A stretch of DNA of 34,567 nt. Origin: Bog-473 sp964457065 (lineage in GTDB: Bacteria > Actinomycetota > Acidimicrobiia > Acidimicrobiales > RAAP-2). The notes under the pieces were generated by a model, which worked only from the letters and a program-made list of their open reading frames with translations, had not been told where the DNA came from and made no database searches. The translations under genes were made by a program, and so were the position numbers. Shown in pieces: positions 25,550-33,595 of this stretch (positions are counted from its first letter, which is position 1; each line of letters begins with the position of its first letter). The stretch is from the NCBI GenBank assembly GCA_964457065.1, contig CAYWDQ010000020.1:1-34567 (forward strand), read 5' to 3'.

Positions 25550-26794
25550 TCATGGATTGCGCGCCGGTTGCGCCGGGTCGGACCACGTTGCCCGGCGCGT
25601 CTCGCTGAACGGCTGACCCTTGTCGCTGCGTGGCTCTCGGGGGAGCCCGAGGACGCGCTCGGCGAGGGAGTTGCGCTGGATGTTGTCGGTGCCGCCCCCC
25701 AGTCTGGACGACCACTGGTTGAGGAAGGCTGTCTCCCAGAAACCATCGTCGAGGGCGGCGCCGTCGGCCAACATTCCGTTAGCGCCGGCCAGGTTCATGA
25801 ACAACTCACCGTTGAGTCCCATGTGCTGGGAGACGAACAGTTTTGTGGTGGATGCCTCGGGACCGGGCAGACGACCCTTGGAAAGCGCTGTCTGCACGCG
25901 GTAGTTCATGAAACGAAGGAGCTGCACCCGGGTGTAGTAATCGGCGATCTGTTGGCGCACCAACGGATCGCCGCTCTTGTTGCAACGACGCGCCAGGTCG
26001 AGCACCTGGGCGATTGAGATGGTCGGGCCGATGCCGCCGATCAGGGCGCGCTCATAGCTCATTGTCGTATGCGCCACGGACCACCCGTCATCGATCTCTC
26101 CCACCACATTCTCTACCGGAACCACGACGTCGGTGAGATAGACCTCGTTGAAATGCGCACTCCCGGTGATCTGGCGGAGCGGGCGGACCTCGATTCCGGG
26201 AGCCTGCATGTCGACGAGGAAGTACGTAATGCCGCGATGCTTGGGAGCGTCCTGGTTCGTGCGGGCAATCAGGATCCCCCAGTCACTGTGTTGCGCACCT
26301 GACGTCCAGACCTTTTGGCCGTTCACCACGAACGCCTCCCCGTCGCGGGTGGCCCGGGTCGTCAGCCCCGCAAGATCGGATCCGGCATCTGGTTCTGAGA
26401 ACAGCTGACACCAGACGGCCTCGCCCCGCAACATGGCTGGGAGATGACGACGCTTCTGTTCCTCGGTCCCGTGGGCGATGAGAGTCGGACCGGCCATACC
26501 GATCCCGACGGCAAACGCTCCCGTCGAGACGTCGTACTTGGCCATCTCCTGCGTGAAGATGGCCTGGTGCCACGAGCTTTCGCCCCGCCCTCCGTATTGC
26601 CGGGGCCAGGTAACGGCACCCCAGCCGCCTTCGTGCAGGGTGTGCTGCCATGCACGGCAGCGAGGCACGTAGTCGGGATGCGTGGGATTCCGGGACCAGT
26701 CATCGAAGCCCGTTCTGACTTCCGCATTCGCCTCGAGCCATGCCGACACCTCGTGCCGGAATGCCGCGTCCTCCTCAGTGTCGTCAAAATCCAT
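25550..26794 (-). CDS. Acyl-CoA dehydrogenase (FadE-like)
   Basis: A 414-residue flavoprotein dehydrogenase. The FAD/substrate motif FSEPDAGSD is at 132-140, 'VNGQKVWTSGAQHSD' at about 157-171 and 'RNSLAERVLGLP' near the end. Glu248 in 'SYERALIGG' falls where isovaleryl- and long-chain dehydrogenases keep their catalytic base, so it is probably active without a partner, unlike some heteromeric steroid FadEs. It makes an alpha-beta double bond in an acyl-CoA. ATG 26794 follows GGAGG by five bases; a start at 26836 is less likely. It is the first gene of the leftward operon and would have a leader of about 210 bases from the promoter at 27011-27016. Confidence 0.9.
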   Translation of the reverse strand: MDFDDTEEDAAFRHEVSAWLEANAEVRTGFDDWSRNPTHPDYVPRCRAWQHTLHEGGWGAVTWPRQYGGRGESSWHQAIFTQEMAKYDVSTGAFAVGIGMAGPTLIAHGTEEQKRRHLPAMLRGEAVWCQLFSEPDAGSDLAGLTTRATRDGEAFVVNGQKVWTSGAQHSDWGILIARTNQDAPKHRGITYFLVDMQAPGIEVRPLRQITGSAHFNEVYLTDVVVPVENVVGEIDDGWSVAHTTMSYERALIGGIGPTISIAQVLDLARRCNKSGDPLVRQQIADYYTRVQLLRFMNYRVQTALSKGRLPGPEASTTKLFVSQHMGLNGELFMNLAGANGMLADGAALDDGFWETAFLNQWSSRLGGGTDNIQRNSLAERVLGLPREPRSDKGQPFSETRRATWSDPAQPARNP

Positions 26795-27190
26795 CGCTGC
26801 CTCCACCCGGGGGGACTCGGCGAGAAAGGTCACCATCTTCGCGCCGGCTCATCTGCCCACATGGTGGTCGATCACCGAGCGCGAGCCGCGGCTCAGATCG
26901 CCTTGCCCATGCGAACTTTCAGTCCCTCGTGGCCTTGCCATCGGAACCCCTCGTGACGCTCGTGCGCTCCCGGTTGGGGCGGAGCCGACGAGACGTGGAT
27001 AAGTTCGTATACTATATTTGAAATTGAATACCATATACTCAAAAGTGGTTCGGGGGCTCGGACGCGCTTGACTCTGGCGTGCGCCACATGTCGAAGAATT
27101 CTCGGTTCAGGAGGGATGGCACATTGCACCGACTTTTGAATGTGGCCACCCCGTGCTCATCTTCCGAAGGCGTCGGGTCCGGGACGCGGC
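26795..27190. promoter_or_regulatory. Divergent regulatory region, FadE operon / dehydratase operon
   Basis: A gap of nearly 400 bases without a convincing gene. It holds two copies of the symmetric element, GTATAC-T-ATATTT at 27007-27019 and GAATAC-C-ATATAC at 27026-27038, centres 19 bases apart. Rightward -10 candidates TATACT are at 27008-27013 and 27034-27039; the leftward one is TATAGT (27016 to 27011). Sixteen bases at 27003-27018 repeat those at 17204-17219. Both leaders would be long, about 170 and 210 bases. Confidence 0.55.
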
Positions 27191-28450
27191 GTGCCTGACG
27201 CCATCACCGACGAGGGAGTTGCCCGCCTCCGGCAGCGGATCGGGATCGCGCGACCCCATACCAACCCACCTCATTACCGGGTCCCCAACGAGGACGCCTT
27301 TCGGCACGTCGCTGAGGCGTACGGCGACGACAACCCCTTGTGGTGCGACCCGGCTTACGGCGCCCGCACACGGTGGGCCGGTCCGATCGCGCCCCCTCAT
27401 CTGGTCGGCGGGGACACTCTCATCGGAGAGGACGAGGTCACCGCTCTCGAGGGCGATACGAAGGCGCTGATGAAGGGCGACCCGCTCGGAGGCGTCCACG
27501 CCTTCTACTCGGGGTCCTTCCGGGAGTGGTGGAACCCGTTGCGCCCCGGAGTGCGCGTGACCCGCCGCAACGCTCTGGTGGGCGTGCACGACAAGGTGGG
27601 CGACTTCGCCGGTCGCACGGTGCACGAGTGGCTGGCCGAGGTGTTCTCCGTGGTGGGCGGACCAGTCCTCTCGGGCCAATACCGCCTCATGATCCGGGCC
27701 GAACGGGAAAAAGCGACCGAGCGCAAGAAGAACGACGAGGTCACGATCAGCCCGTACACCGACGACGAGATCGCAGCCATCGGCGAGGCGGTCGCGGGAG
27801 AACGAGCCTGTCGGCGCGGTGCGGAGCCGCGCTTTTGGGAGGACGTGAACGAGGGAGACGAGCTGCCACCCTTGGTCAAAGGTCCCATGCGGGTCACCGA
27901 CATGATCGTCTGGCACACCGGCATGGGCATGGGGCTGTACGGCGTGGCCGCACTCCGGCTGGGGCACGACCAACTGCAGCGCATGCCCCGCTTCTTCAAG
28001 CCCGACGACCTGAACATCCCCGATGTCCAACAACGCGTGCACTGGGACCCAGAATGGGCTCGCCGGGCCGGGAACCCGACCTGCTACGACTACGGTCGCA
28101 TGCGCGAGACGTGGCTGATCCACCTGTGCACCGACTGGATGGGTGACGACGCCTGGCTCTGGAAACTGGACTGCCAGTTCCGGAAATTCAATTATGTGGG
28201 CGACACCCATTGGATGCGCGGGCGGGTCACGCGTAAGTACGTCGTTGAGCAGGACCGCCCGGCGGTGGACCTCGAGGTGTGGGGGGAGAACCAGCGGGGC
28301 GAAAAGACCACGCCGGGCCATGCGACCGTGCTGCTTCCCTCCCGGGAACACGGTGAGGTCCGGTTGCCTCTGCCACCGGGAGGGGCGACCACCTGCCAAG
28401 AAGCACTCGACGCCCTGGCCGACCGGTTCGCCGCGGAAGAATTGCAGTGA
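27191..28450 (+). CDS. Double-hotdog MaoC-like acyl-CoA dehydratase
   Basis: About 419 residues with two hotdog modules. The first has 'YRVPNEDAFRHVAEAYGDDNPLWCD..A...RW', the pattern of the MaoC N-terminal dehydratase domain, about residues 35-150. The second, about 260-400, is more divergent ('VHWDPEWAR', 'NYVGDTHWMRGRVTRKY'). Such proteins hydrate enoyl-CoAs, giving (3R)-hydroxyacyl-CoAs, and occur in steroid side-chain degradation as heteromers. The start is uncertain: I prefer GTG 27191, after which homology soon begins, though ATG 27140 is in frame. Its stop overlaps the next gene by four bases (GTGA), so the two are coupled. It is divergent from the acyl-CoA dehydrogenase operon. Confidence 0.8.
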   Translation: MPDAITDEGVARLRQRIGIARPHTNPPHYRVPNEDAFRHVAEAYGDDNPLWCDPAYGARTRWAGPIAPPHLVGGDTLIGEDEVTALEGDTKALMKGDPLGGVHAFYSGSFREWWNPLRPGVRVTRRNALVGVHDKVGDFAGRTVHEWLAEVFSVVGGPVLSGQYRLMIRAEREKATERKKNDEVTISPYTDDEIAAIGEAVAGERACRRGAEPRFWEDVNEGDELPPLVKGPMRVTDMIVWHTGMGMGLYGVAALRLGHDQLQRMPRFFKPDDLNIPDVQQRVHWDPEWARRAGNPTCYDYGRMRETWLIHLCTDWMGDDAWLWKLDCQFRKFNYVGDTHWMRGRVTRKYVVEQDRPAVDLEVWGENQRGEKTTPGHATVLLPSREHGEVRLPLPPGGATTCQEALDALADRFAAEELQ

Positions 28451-29256
28451 AGCCGTACCCCGAAACACCGCCCGGGATGATCCGTGAACATGACGGGGCC
28501 GTTCTGCGGTTGCGCTTCAACCGACCGGAGCGCCGCAACAGCCTCACCGACCCCATCGTCTACGCCCTGACCGACACCGTGGATGCCGCTGCAAGCGACG
28601 AGTCCGTGAGAGTGATCCATCTCGAGGGGGAGGGGGAGCACTTCTGCTCCGGCTTCGATCTCGCCGAGCGGACACCGGGTCCCGAACGCCCCCGGGTCGG
28701 ATCGGTGCACCGGCGCATGAACGGGCACGTGAACCGCCTCATCCCGGCGATGCTGTCCTGCCAGACACCGATTGTGTGCTCGGCCCGCGGCTGGGTCATC
28801 GGCCTCGGTCTCGACATCCTCCTCGCCACTGACTTCGCTGTCGTGTCGGAGGACGCCCGGCTGTGGGCTCCCTTCACGACGTTCGCGTTCACCCCCGACA
28901 GTGGCGCCACCTGGCTCATCCCCCGTCTCGCGGGTGTGGCCCGTGCCCGCGAGATGCTCATGTTGGGCGAGAAGGTCTCGGGATCCGATGCGGCCTCGTG
29001 GGGGTTGGTCCATCGCGCGGTGCCGGCCGACGATCTGGATGCGGTCTCTCGAGAGCTCGTCGATCGCCTGGCCGCCGCACCGACCGTTGCGGTCGGGCTC
29101 ACCAAGCTGTTGCTGTATCGAGCGCTCACCGCTGACCTCAACAGCCATCTGGCCGACGAATCATGGGCGATGGAAGTCGCCAGCCGCTCGGATGATTTTC
29201 GAGAGTACGGGCAGGCGAACAAGGAGAAGCGCGAGCCCCGCTTCACGGGGCGATAA
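28447..29256 (+). CDS. Crotonase-superfamily protein lacking the first catalytic Glu
   Basis: A 269-residue crotonase. Oxyanion segments 'EHFCSGFDLAE' (64-74) and 'RGWVIGLG' (114-121) are present. At the first catalytic Glu position it has Phe143 ('APFT' instead of 'PE'), while Glu169 (REMLMLG) keeps the second. Crotonases with one acid are often isomerases or hydrolases rather than hydratases, so calling it a hydratase would overreach. It begins at GTG 28447 inside the end of the dehydratase gene. The following promoter at 29301 starts a new unit. Confidence 0.84.
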   Translation: MKPYPETPPGMIREHDGAVLRLRFNRPERRNSLTDPIVYALTDTVDAAASDESVRVIHLEGEGEHFCSGFDLAERTPGPERPRVGSVHRRMNGHVNRLIPAMLSCQTPIVCSARGWVIGLGLDILLATDFAVVSEDARLWAPFTTFAFTPDSGATWLIPRLAGVARAREMLMLGEKVSGSDAASWGLVHRAVPADDLDAVSRELVDRLAAAPTVAVGLTKLLLYRALTADLNSHLADESWAMEVASRSDDFREYGQANKEKREPRFTGR

Positions 29257-29300
29257 GCGGGGCACAACGCTGAGCGCGCCCTCCGGCCGAGCACTAGTTC

Positions 29301-29316
29301 GGATATAATATTCAAG
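29301..29316 (+). promoter_or_regulatory. Symmetric promoter element giving a leaderless CoA transferase mRNA
   Basis: GGATAT-A-ATATTC at 29301-29313 contains a perfect TATAAT at 29304-29309. The ATG of the next gene is seven bases after it, where transcription should start, and there is no ribosome site. This supports a leaderless transcript. TTC precedes the element, as at 17205 and 27004. Confidence 0.6.
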
Positions 29317-30558
29317 ATGGAGTTCGCTGCGGAGGAGTCGGGTGCGGTGTCCGCAGCAGGACGACCTCTCGAAGGTGTACGCGTCTTGGCCATCGAGCAG
29401 ATGCAGGCGCTTCCCTACGCCACTCAGCTGTTGGCGCGAATGGGTGCCGACGTCGTCAAGATTGAGCCGCTCGCCGGCGACCTCGGTCGCGCTTCACTGC
29501 CCGCGATGTCGGACCCCGAAGGTCGCGCCGTCGGGGCGACCTTCCTGCGCAACAATCTCAACAAGCGCAGTATTTGTGTCGACCTCAAACAGGCCGAGGG
29601 ACGCCAACTCGTCCTCGACCTGGCCCCACGCTTCGACATCTTCGCCGAGAATTTCAAGGCGGGTGCCATGGATCGGATGGGACTCGGCTACGACGAGATC
29701 GTGGCCGTCCATCCGCAGGTCGTCTACGCGTCGGTCTCGGGCTTCGGCAATTCCGTCCCGAGCCCGTACCGGAATTGGCCTGCCTTCGCACCGATCGTCG
29801 AGGCCATGTCGGGTGTCTACGAGATGAAGCGCACGGGCGACCTCCCGCCCGTGGTGTCCCCCGTGGGGGCGCTCGGTGATATCGGGGCGGCGCTGTACAC
29901 CTCCATCGGAATACTCGCCGCTCTGCGGGATCGCGACCGAACAGGGCGACCCGCATACGTTGACGTCGCAATGCTCGATGCGGTCATGGCGATGACGGAC
30001 ATCGTCACCAATTACTGGTCGATGGGAGTCGATGGAGGCGACTCCGGGTCGGTGATCAATCATGGCTTCCGCGCCGCTGACGGCTGGTTTGTCATGCAGG
30101 TGGCCCGCGTCCACGTCTTCGAGCGTCTCGCTCGTCTCATCGGACATCCCGAGTGGCTCACCGACGACCGTTTCGCGTCACCATACGGCTGGGTCCAACA
30201 GCTCGAGGAGGTCATCCGCCCCGCCGTCGAGAAATGGGCTGCCGGGCGGAGCCGCCTAGAGGTGTGCGAAGCCCTGAGCGGGGCCGGCATCGCCGCCGGT
30301 CCCTGTATGCGCGCCGAAGAGCTGGTCGGCGATGCCCACGTCAACGCCCGGCACATGCTGGTCGGCATCAATCGTACGGACGGTGTCGACCAACCGGTGC
30401 TGGTGCCGGGCAACCCGGCGGTGATCGTGGACCGCTGCGAGGGTGGTGACCGACGTATCCCGTGGATCGGAGAGCACACTCACGAGGTCTTGCGCGATGA
30501 GCTCGGGCTGACCGAAGCGGCGATCGAGAGCCTCCGCTCGTCGTCGGTGGTCGGATAG
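29317..30558 (+). CDS. CaiB/BaiF (family III) acyl-CoA transferase
   Basis: A 413-residue single-unit enzyme: 'LEGVRVLAIEQMQALPYATQLLARMGADVVKIEP' start (about 18-51), 'NKRSICVDLK', 'FAENFKAGAMDRMGLGY' and the catalytic Asp221 in 'VDVAMLDAV'. It would transfer CoA to a carboxylate substrate through a mixed anhydride/thioester mechanism. The ATG at 29317 appears leaderless, seven bases after TATAAT. It is followed by a FadD-like ligase at 57 bases, so the cell has both ATP-dependent and ATP-independent ways to make the CoA ester. It keeps the Asp that the second half of 13085 lacks. Confidence 0.89.
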   Translation: MEFAAEESGAVSAAGRPLEGVRVLAIEQMQALPYATQLLARMGADVVKIEPLAGDLGRASLPAMSDPEGRAVGATFLRNNLNKRSICVDLKQAEGRQLVLDLAPRFDIFAENFKAGAMDRMGLGYDEIVAVHPQVVYASVSGFGNSVPSPYRNWPAFAPIVEAMSGVYEMKRTGDLPPVVSPVGALGDIGAALYTSIGILAALRDRDRTGRPAYVDVAMLDAVMAMTDIVTNYWSMGVDGGDSGSVINHGFRAADGWFVMQVARVHVFERLARLIGHPEWLTDDRFASPYGWVQQLEEVIRPAVEKWAAGRSRLEVCEALSGAGIAAGPCMRAEELVGDAHVNARHMLVGINRTDGVDQPVLVPGNPAVIVDRCEGGDRRIPWIGEHTHEVLRDELGLTEAAIESLRSSSVVG

Positions 30559-30614
30559 GGGCACGCCTCCTCCGGCTCGACCTATGCCACTCCCCGCACC
30601 ATGCCGTTCTGATA

Positions 30615-32231
30615 ATGGATACGACTGTGCCAATTGAGAACGGAGGAGACGGCGCGTCCAGTGATCGGCAGCCGCGGACGATTCCCGAGGCTCTGGACCA
30701 GGCGGCGGAACGCTTCGGTGGCGACGAGGCTCTGGTTGACGGGACGACCCGGCTCTCGTTCCGCGACCTGGCCGAACGCGTCGACCACGCGGCGCGCGCG
30801 CTGGTGGCGAGCGGTATCGAGCGCGGCGACCGCGTGGCCCTGTGGGCGCCCAACAGCGCTGCATGGGTTGTCACCAGTTTCGCCGCTTACACGGTGGGTG
30901 CCGTGCTGGTGCCGCTCAACACGAGGTACCGCGGCGAGGAGGCCGGCCACGTGCTGCGCACCTCTCGTGCTCGCCTGCTCTTCGCCGTGACCGACCTGCT
31001 CGGCTCCGACCTGGTGGCATTGCTCGCCGACGCGGCCGGGCTCGAAGCCCTCGAGGAGATCGTGGTGCTGGCGGGACCACCACGGCAGGGGTGCACGACG
31101 CTCGCCGAGTTCGACGCCAGGGCCACCGACGCCCACGGGCAGGAGGTCGCGCGTCGCCGGAACGCCGTGACCGCGGATGACGCCTCCGACATCATCTTCA
31201 CCTCGGGAACGACCGGCAAGCCCAAAGGCGCCGTGCTGGGGCACGGCGCCAGCGTCCGCACCTACCTGGCATGGTCCGAACTGGTCGGCCTGCGGCGAGG
31301 CGACCGTTACCTCGTCGTCTATCCGTTCTTCCACACGGCCGGGCTGAAGTCCGGGGTCCTGGCCTGCGTCCTTCGGGGTGCCACCATCCTCCCCCATGCC
31401 GTCTTCGACGTCGTGCCGGTCATGGAACGCGTGGCGGCCGAGCGGATCACCATGCTGCCCGGGCCGCCGACCGTCTTTCAGTCGATCCTCAATCACCCGG
31501 ACTTCGCATCATTCGACCTGTCCTCCCTGCGCCTCTCGGTGACCGGAGCTGCCACCGTCCCCGTCGACGTGATCCGCCGTATGCGCGCCGATCTGCGTTT
31601 CGAGACCGTCGTGACCGGCTACGGACTGACCGAGACAACGGGCACGGTGAGCATGTGCCGTCACGACGACCCGCCCGAGGTGATCGCCAATACGGTGGGA
31701 CGTCCTCTTCCTGGAGTGAGTGTGCGCATCGTCGACGACGAGGGCCATTCCGTTGCCCCGGGTGAACCGGGTGAGATCCTGGTCCAGGGGTTCAACGTCA
31801 TGAAGGAGTACTACGAGGACCCGGCGGCGACCAAGGAGGCGATTGACGAGGAGGGCTGGCTCCGCACGGGGGACATCGGCATTGTGGGCCACGACGGCAA
31901 CCTGGCGATCACGGACCGGAAGAAGGACATGTACATCGTGGGCGGCTTCAACGCCTATCCGGCTGAGATCGAGAGCATCATGGTCAGCCATCCGCAGGTG
32001 GGCCAGGTGGCGGTCGTGGGTATCCCCGATGAGCGTCTGGGGGAGGTCGGTGTCGCCTTCGTCGTCCCTCGTCCCGGTCAGGTGGTCGACCCGGACGAGC
32101 TCGTAGCCTGGTGCCGTGACCACATGGCGAACTTCAAGGTCCCGCGCTCAGTGCGCGTCGTGGACTCGCTGCCACTGAACCCCACGGGCAAGGTGATGAA
32201 GTTCGAGCTGCGTGCCCAGCTCGCCGGGTGA
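30615..32231 (+). CDS. Acyl-CoA synthetase, FadD3-like
   Basis: A 538-residue ANL ligase: P-loop FTSGTTGKPKG at about 195-205, 'GYGLTETTG', 'LRTGDIG', 'ITDRKKDMYIVGGFNAYPAEIE' hinge and Lys526 (PTGKVMKFEL). From memory it matches mycobacterial FadD3 in many places (LPGPPTVFQS, DLSSLR.SVTGAATVPV, NVM..Y..D..AT..AID..GWL.TGDIG). FadD3 activates the C/D-ring remnant acid of cholesterol. The substrate here may be a similar bicyclic acid, but this is inference from resemblance. ATG 30615 lacks an obvious ribosome site; about 20 polar residues precede the domain. It converges with the leftward gene at 32275. Confidence 0.87.
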   Translation: MDTTVPIENGGDGASSDRQPRTIPEALDQAAERFGGDEALVDGTTRLSFRDLAERVDHAARALVASGIERGDRVALWAPNSAAWVVTSFAAYTVGAVLVPLNTRYRGEEAGHVLRTSRARLLFAVTDLLGSDLVALLADAAGLEALEEIVVLAGPPRQGCTTLAEFDARATDAHGQEVARRRNAVTADDASDIIFTSGTTGKPKGAVLGHGASVRTYLAWSELVGLRRGDRYLVVYPFFHTAGLKSGVLACVLRGATILPHAVFDVVPVMERVAAERITMLPGPPTVFQSILNHPDFASFDLSSLRLSVTGAATVPVDVIRRMRADLRFETVVTGYGLTETTGTVSMCRHDDPPEVIANTVGRPLPGVSVRIVDDEGHSVAPGEPGEILVQGFNVMKEYYEDPAATKEAIDEEGWLRTGDIGIVGHDGNLAITDRKKDMYIVGGFNAYPAEIESIMVSHPQVGQVAVVGIPDERLGEVGVAFVVPRPGQVVDPDELVAWCRDHMANFKVPRSVRVVDSLPLNPTGKVMKFELRAQLAG

Positions 32232-32274
32232 GCCCGGCCTCCGATGGAGCCGACGCCGTCGTGGACCGGCTGTC

Positions 32275-33564
32275 TCAGGTCCAGGCCACGATCGGCCCAG
32301 CCACCCCGATCATCTCCGACAGCTGACGCGGGTCGGTGGCCAGGGTGCACAGCCCGTTCCCTGCCGGCAGCCCGCCGAGGAGCAGCCGGCGCAGCCGGTC
32401 CCGGTGGGCGTCGGCGTCGAGGCGATCGCCATCTGGGTCCCACGCTTCGACCGGGACGCTGATCCCCAGCCTTGCCGCCGCATCCGCGACCGGTGTCGTG
32501 GCCCCTGCCTGGGCGACGTCGATCACGGCCAACGCCGGACGGGCGGGGTGACGGAGCAGCGAGACCGCGACACAGGCGGCGGCGAATCCCGGAGCGTACG
32601 TCGACGGGACGATCACCGCCCCGAGCCGGGTCGTGCCGAGCGTGCGCGCCACCCAGAAGCCGGCGTCGCCGGCGTCCGCCGCGACCAGCGCACCGCCGGA
32701 CACATGCTCTGCATAGTGCATGGTGGCGCGGCTCGGTGACAGCGGAAGTGTCCCGGCAGCCCATCCCCGCTGCGTGACCTCCGCCAAACGGGCCCGCAGC
32801 GGTGGCATGGTCAACGGCAGGCGACCGCTGTGATCGCACCGTTCGGCGAGCGGGGCCAGGCCGGCGGGAGGGAGCGTGAGGGCGGGGGCGAGCCGCCAGC
32901 GGTCGTCCGGGGACTCGGCGAGGTCGAGCCCCGTGGCGATGATCAACTCGGCCTGGTCGAGCCCGCTCAGCACGAAGTCGTCGGCCTGGAGGCCGATCGT
33001 CGCCAAGTGGTGCCGGCTCCGCCAGTCGAACACCCCCTTGGCACCCCAGGTGTTCAGGACGCCGACCCCGGCCGACACGGCCAGGTCGTGCAGGCCGGGC
33101 ACGGATCGCTGCGCGATGACGCCGGGACCGGCCAGCAGGACCACCCTGGAGGCGGCGCCCACCGCCTCGACCGCTTCGTCGGTAGGCTCGACCCAGTTGT
33201 CACCGGGCGCCAGGGGCGGCGGGACGAAGCTCTCGACCGGCTGTTCGGGGTCCAGCGCGAAGCGAATCTCCACTTCCCCCGAGGACGACAACGCAGGGAC
33301 AGCGGCCACCAACGCCTCGGCCGAGTCCGCCTCGATGGTGCGGCACGGCTCGGGCCCGAGCCCCGGCAGCCAGAACACCCCATCAGCTCGGTGGGCCGCG
33401 GCGCGGGCACCGTGGACCCTCTGGTGGGCCAGCGCGAACAGCGGGGCCACGGCAGCGGGCACCGGTACGACGTCGAGGGCACCGAAGGGTGCCCCGTACG
33501 TGGCGTCGACTCCCGAGACCAGAGCCACTCGTCGCCAGAGCTCGGCCGCGGGGATGGTGGTCAC
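32275..33564 (-). CDS. Degenerate thiamine-diphosphate-enzyme-like protein
   Basis: A 429-residue protein with the layout of acetolactate-synthase-type enzymes but shorter (the family is about 550). Residues 1-115 resemble a reduced PYR domain ('LVSGVDATYGAPFGAL') with no clear catalytic Glu. Residues 130-250 fit the central domain ('VVLLAGPGV', 'LNTWGAKGVFDWRS', 'FVLSGLDQAELIIATGLDLAE'). Residues 280-429 resemble the cofactor-binding PP domain, but the GDG...N motif is missing: where it is expected the chain reads 'ALAVIDVAQAG'. It probably does not bind thiamine diphosphate in the normal way. I start it at GTG 33564; upstream in-frame sequence is antisense-like. It lies 31 bases downstream of a crotonase. 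Confidence 0.7.
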   Translation of the reverse strand: MTTIPAAELWRRVALVSGVDATYGAPFGALDVVPVPAAVAPLFALAHQRVHGARAAAHRADGVFWLPGLGPEPCRTIEADSAEALVAAVPALSSSGEVEIRFALDPEQPVESFVPPPLAPGDNWVEPTDEAVEAVGAASRVVLLAGPGVIAQRSVPGLHDLAVSAGVGVLNTWGAKGVFDWRSRHHLATIGLQADDFVLSGLDQAELIIATGLDLAESPDDRWRLAPALTLPPAGLAPLAERCDHSGRLPLTMPPLRARLAEVTQRGWAAGTLPLSPSRATMHYAEHVSGGALVAADAGDAGFWVARTLGTTRLGAVIVPSTYAPGFAAACVAVSLLRHPARPALAVIDVAQAGATTPVADAAARLGISVPVEAWDPDGDRLDADAHRDRLRRLLLGGLPAGNGLCTLATDPRQLSEMIGVAGPIVAWT

Positions 33565-33595
33565 GTTGTGCGCTCGACCATGGTGGAGCCCCGGG

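Noticed and set aside
27107..28468. Leftward 453-codon frame
   Set aside because: Antisense to the double-hotdog dehydratase, whose family pattern is clear.
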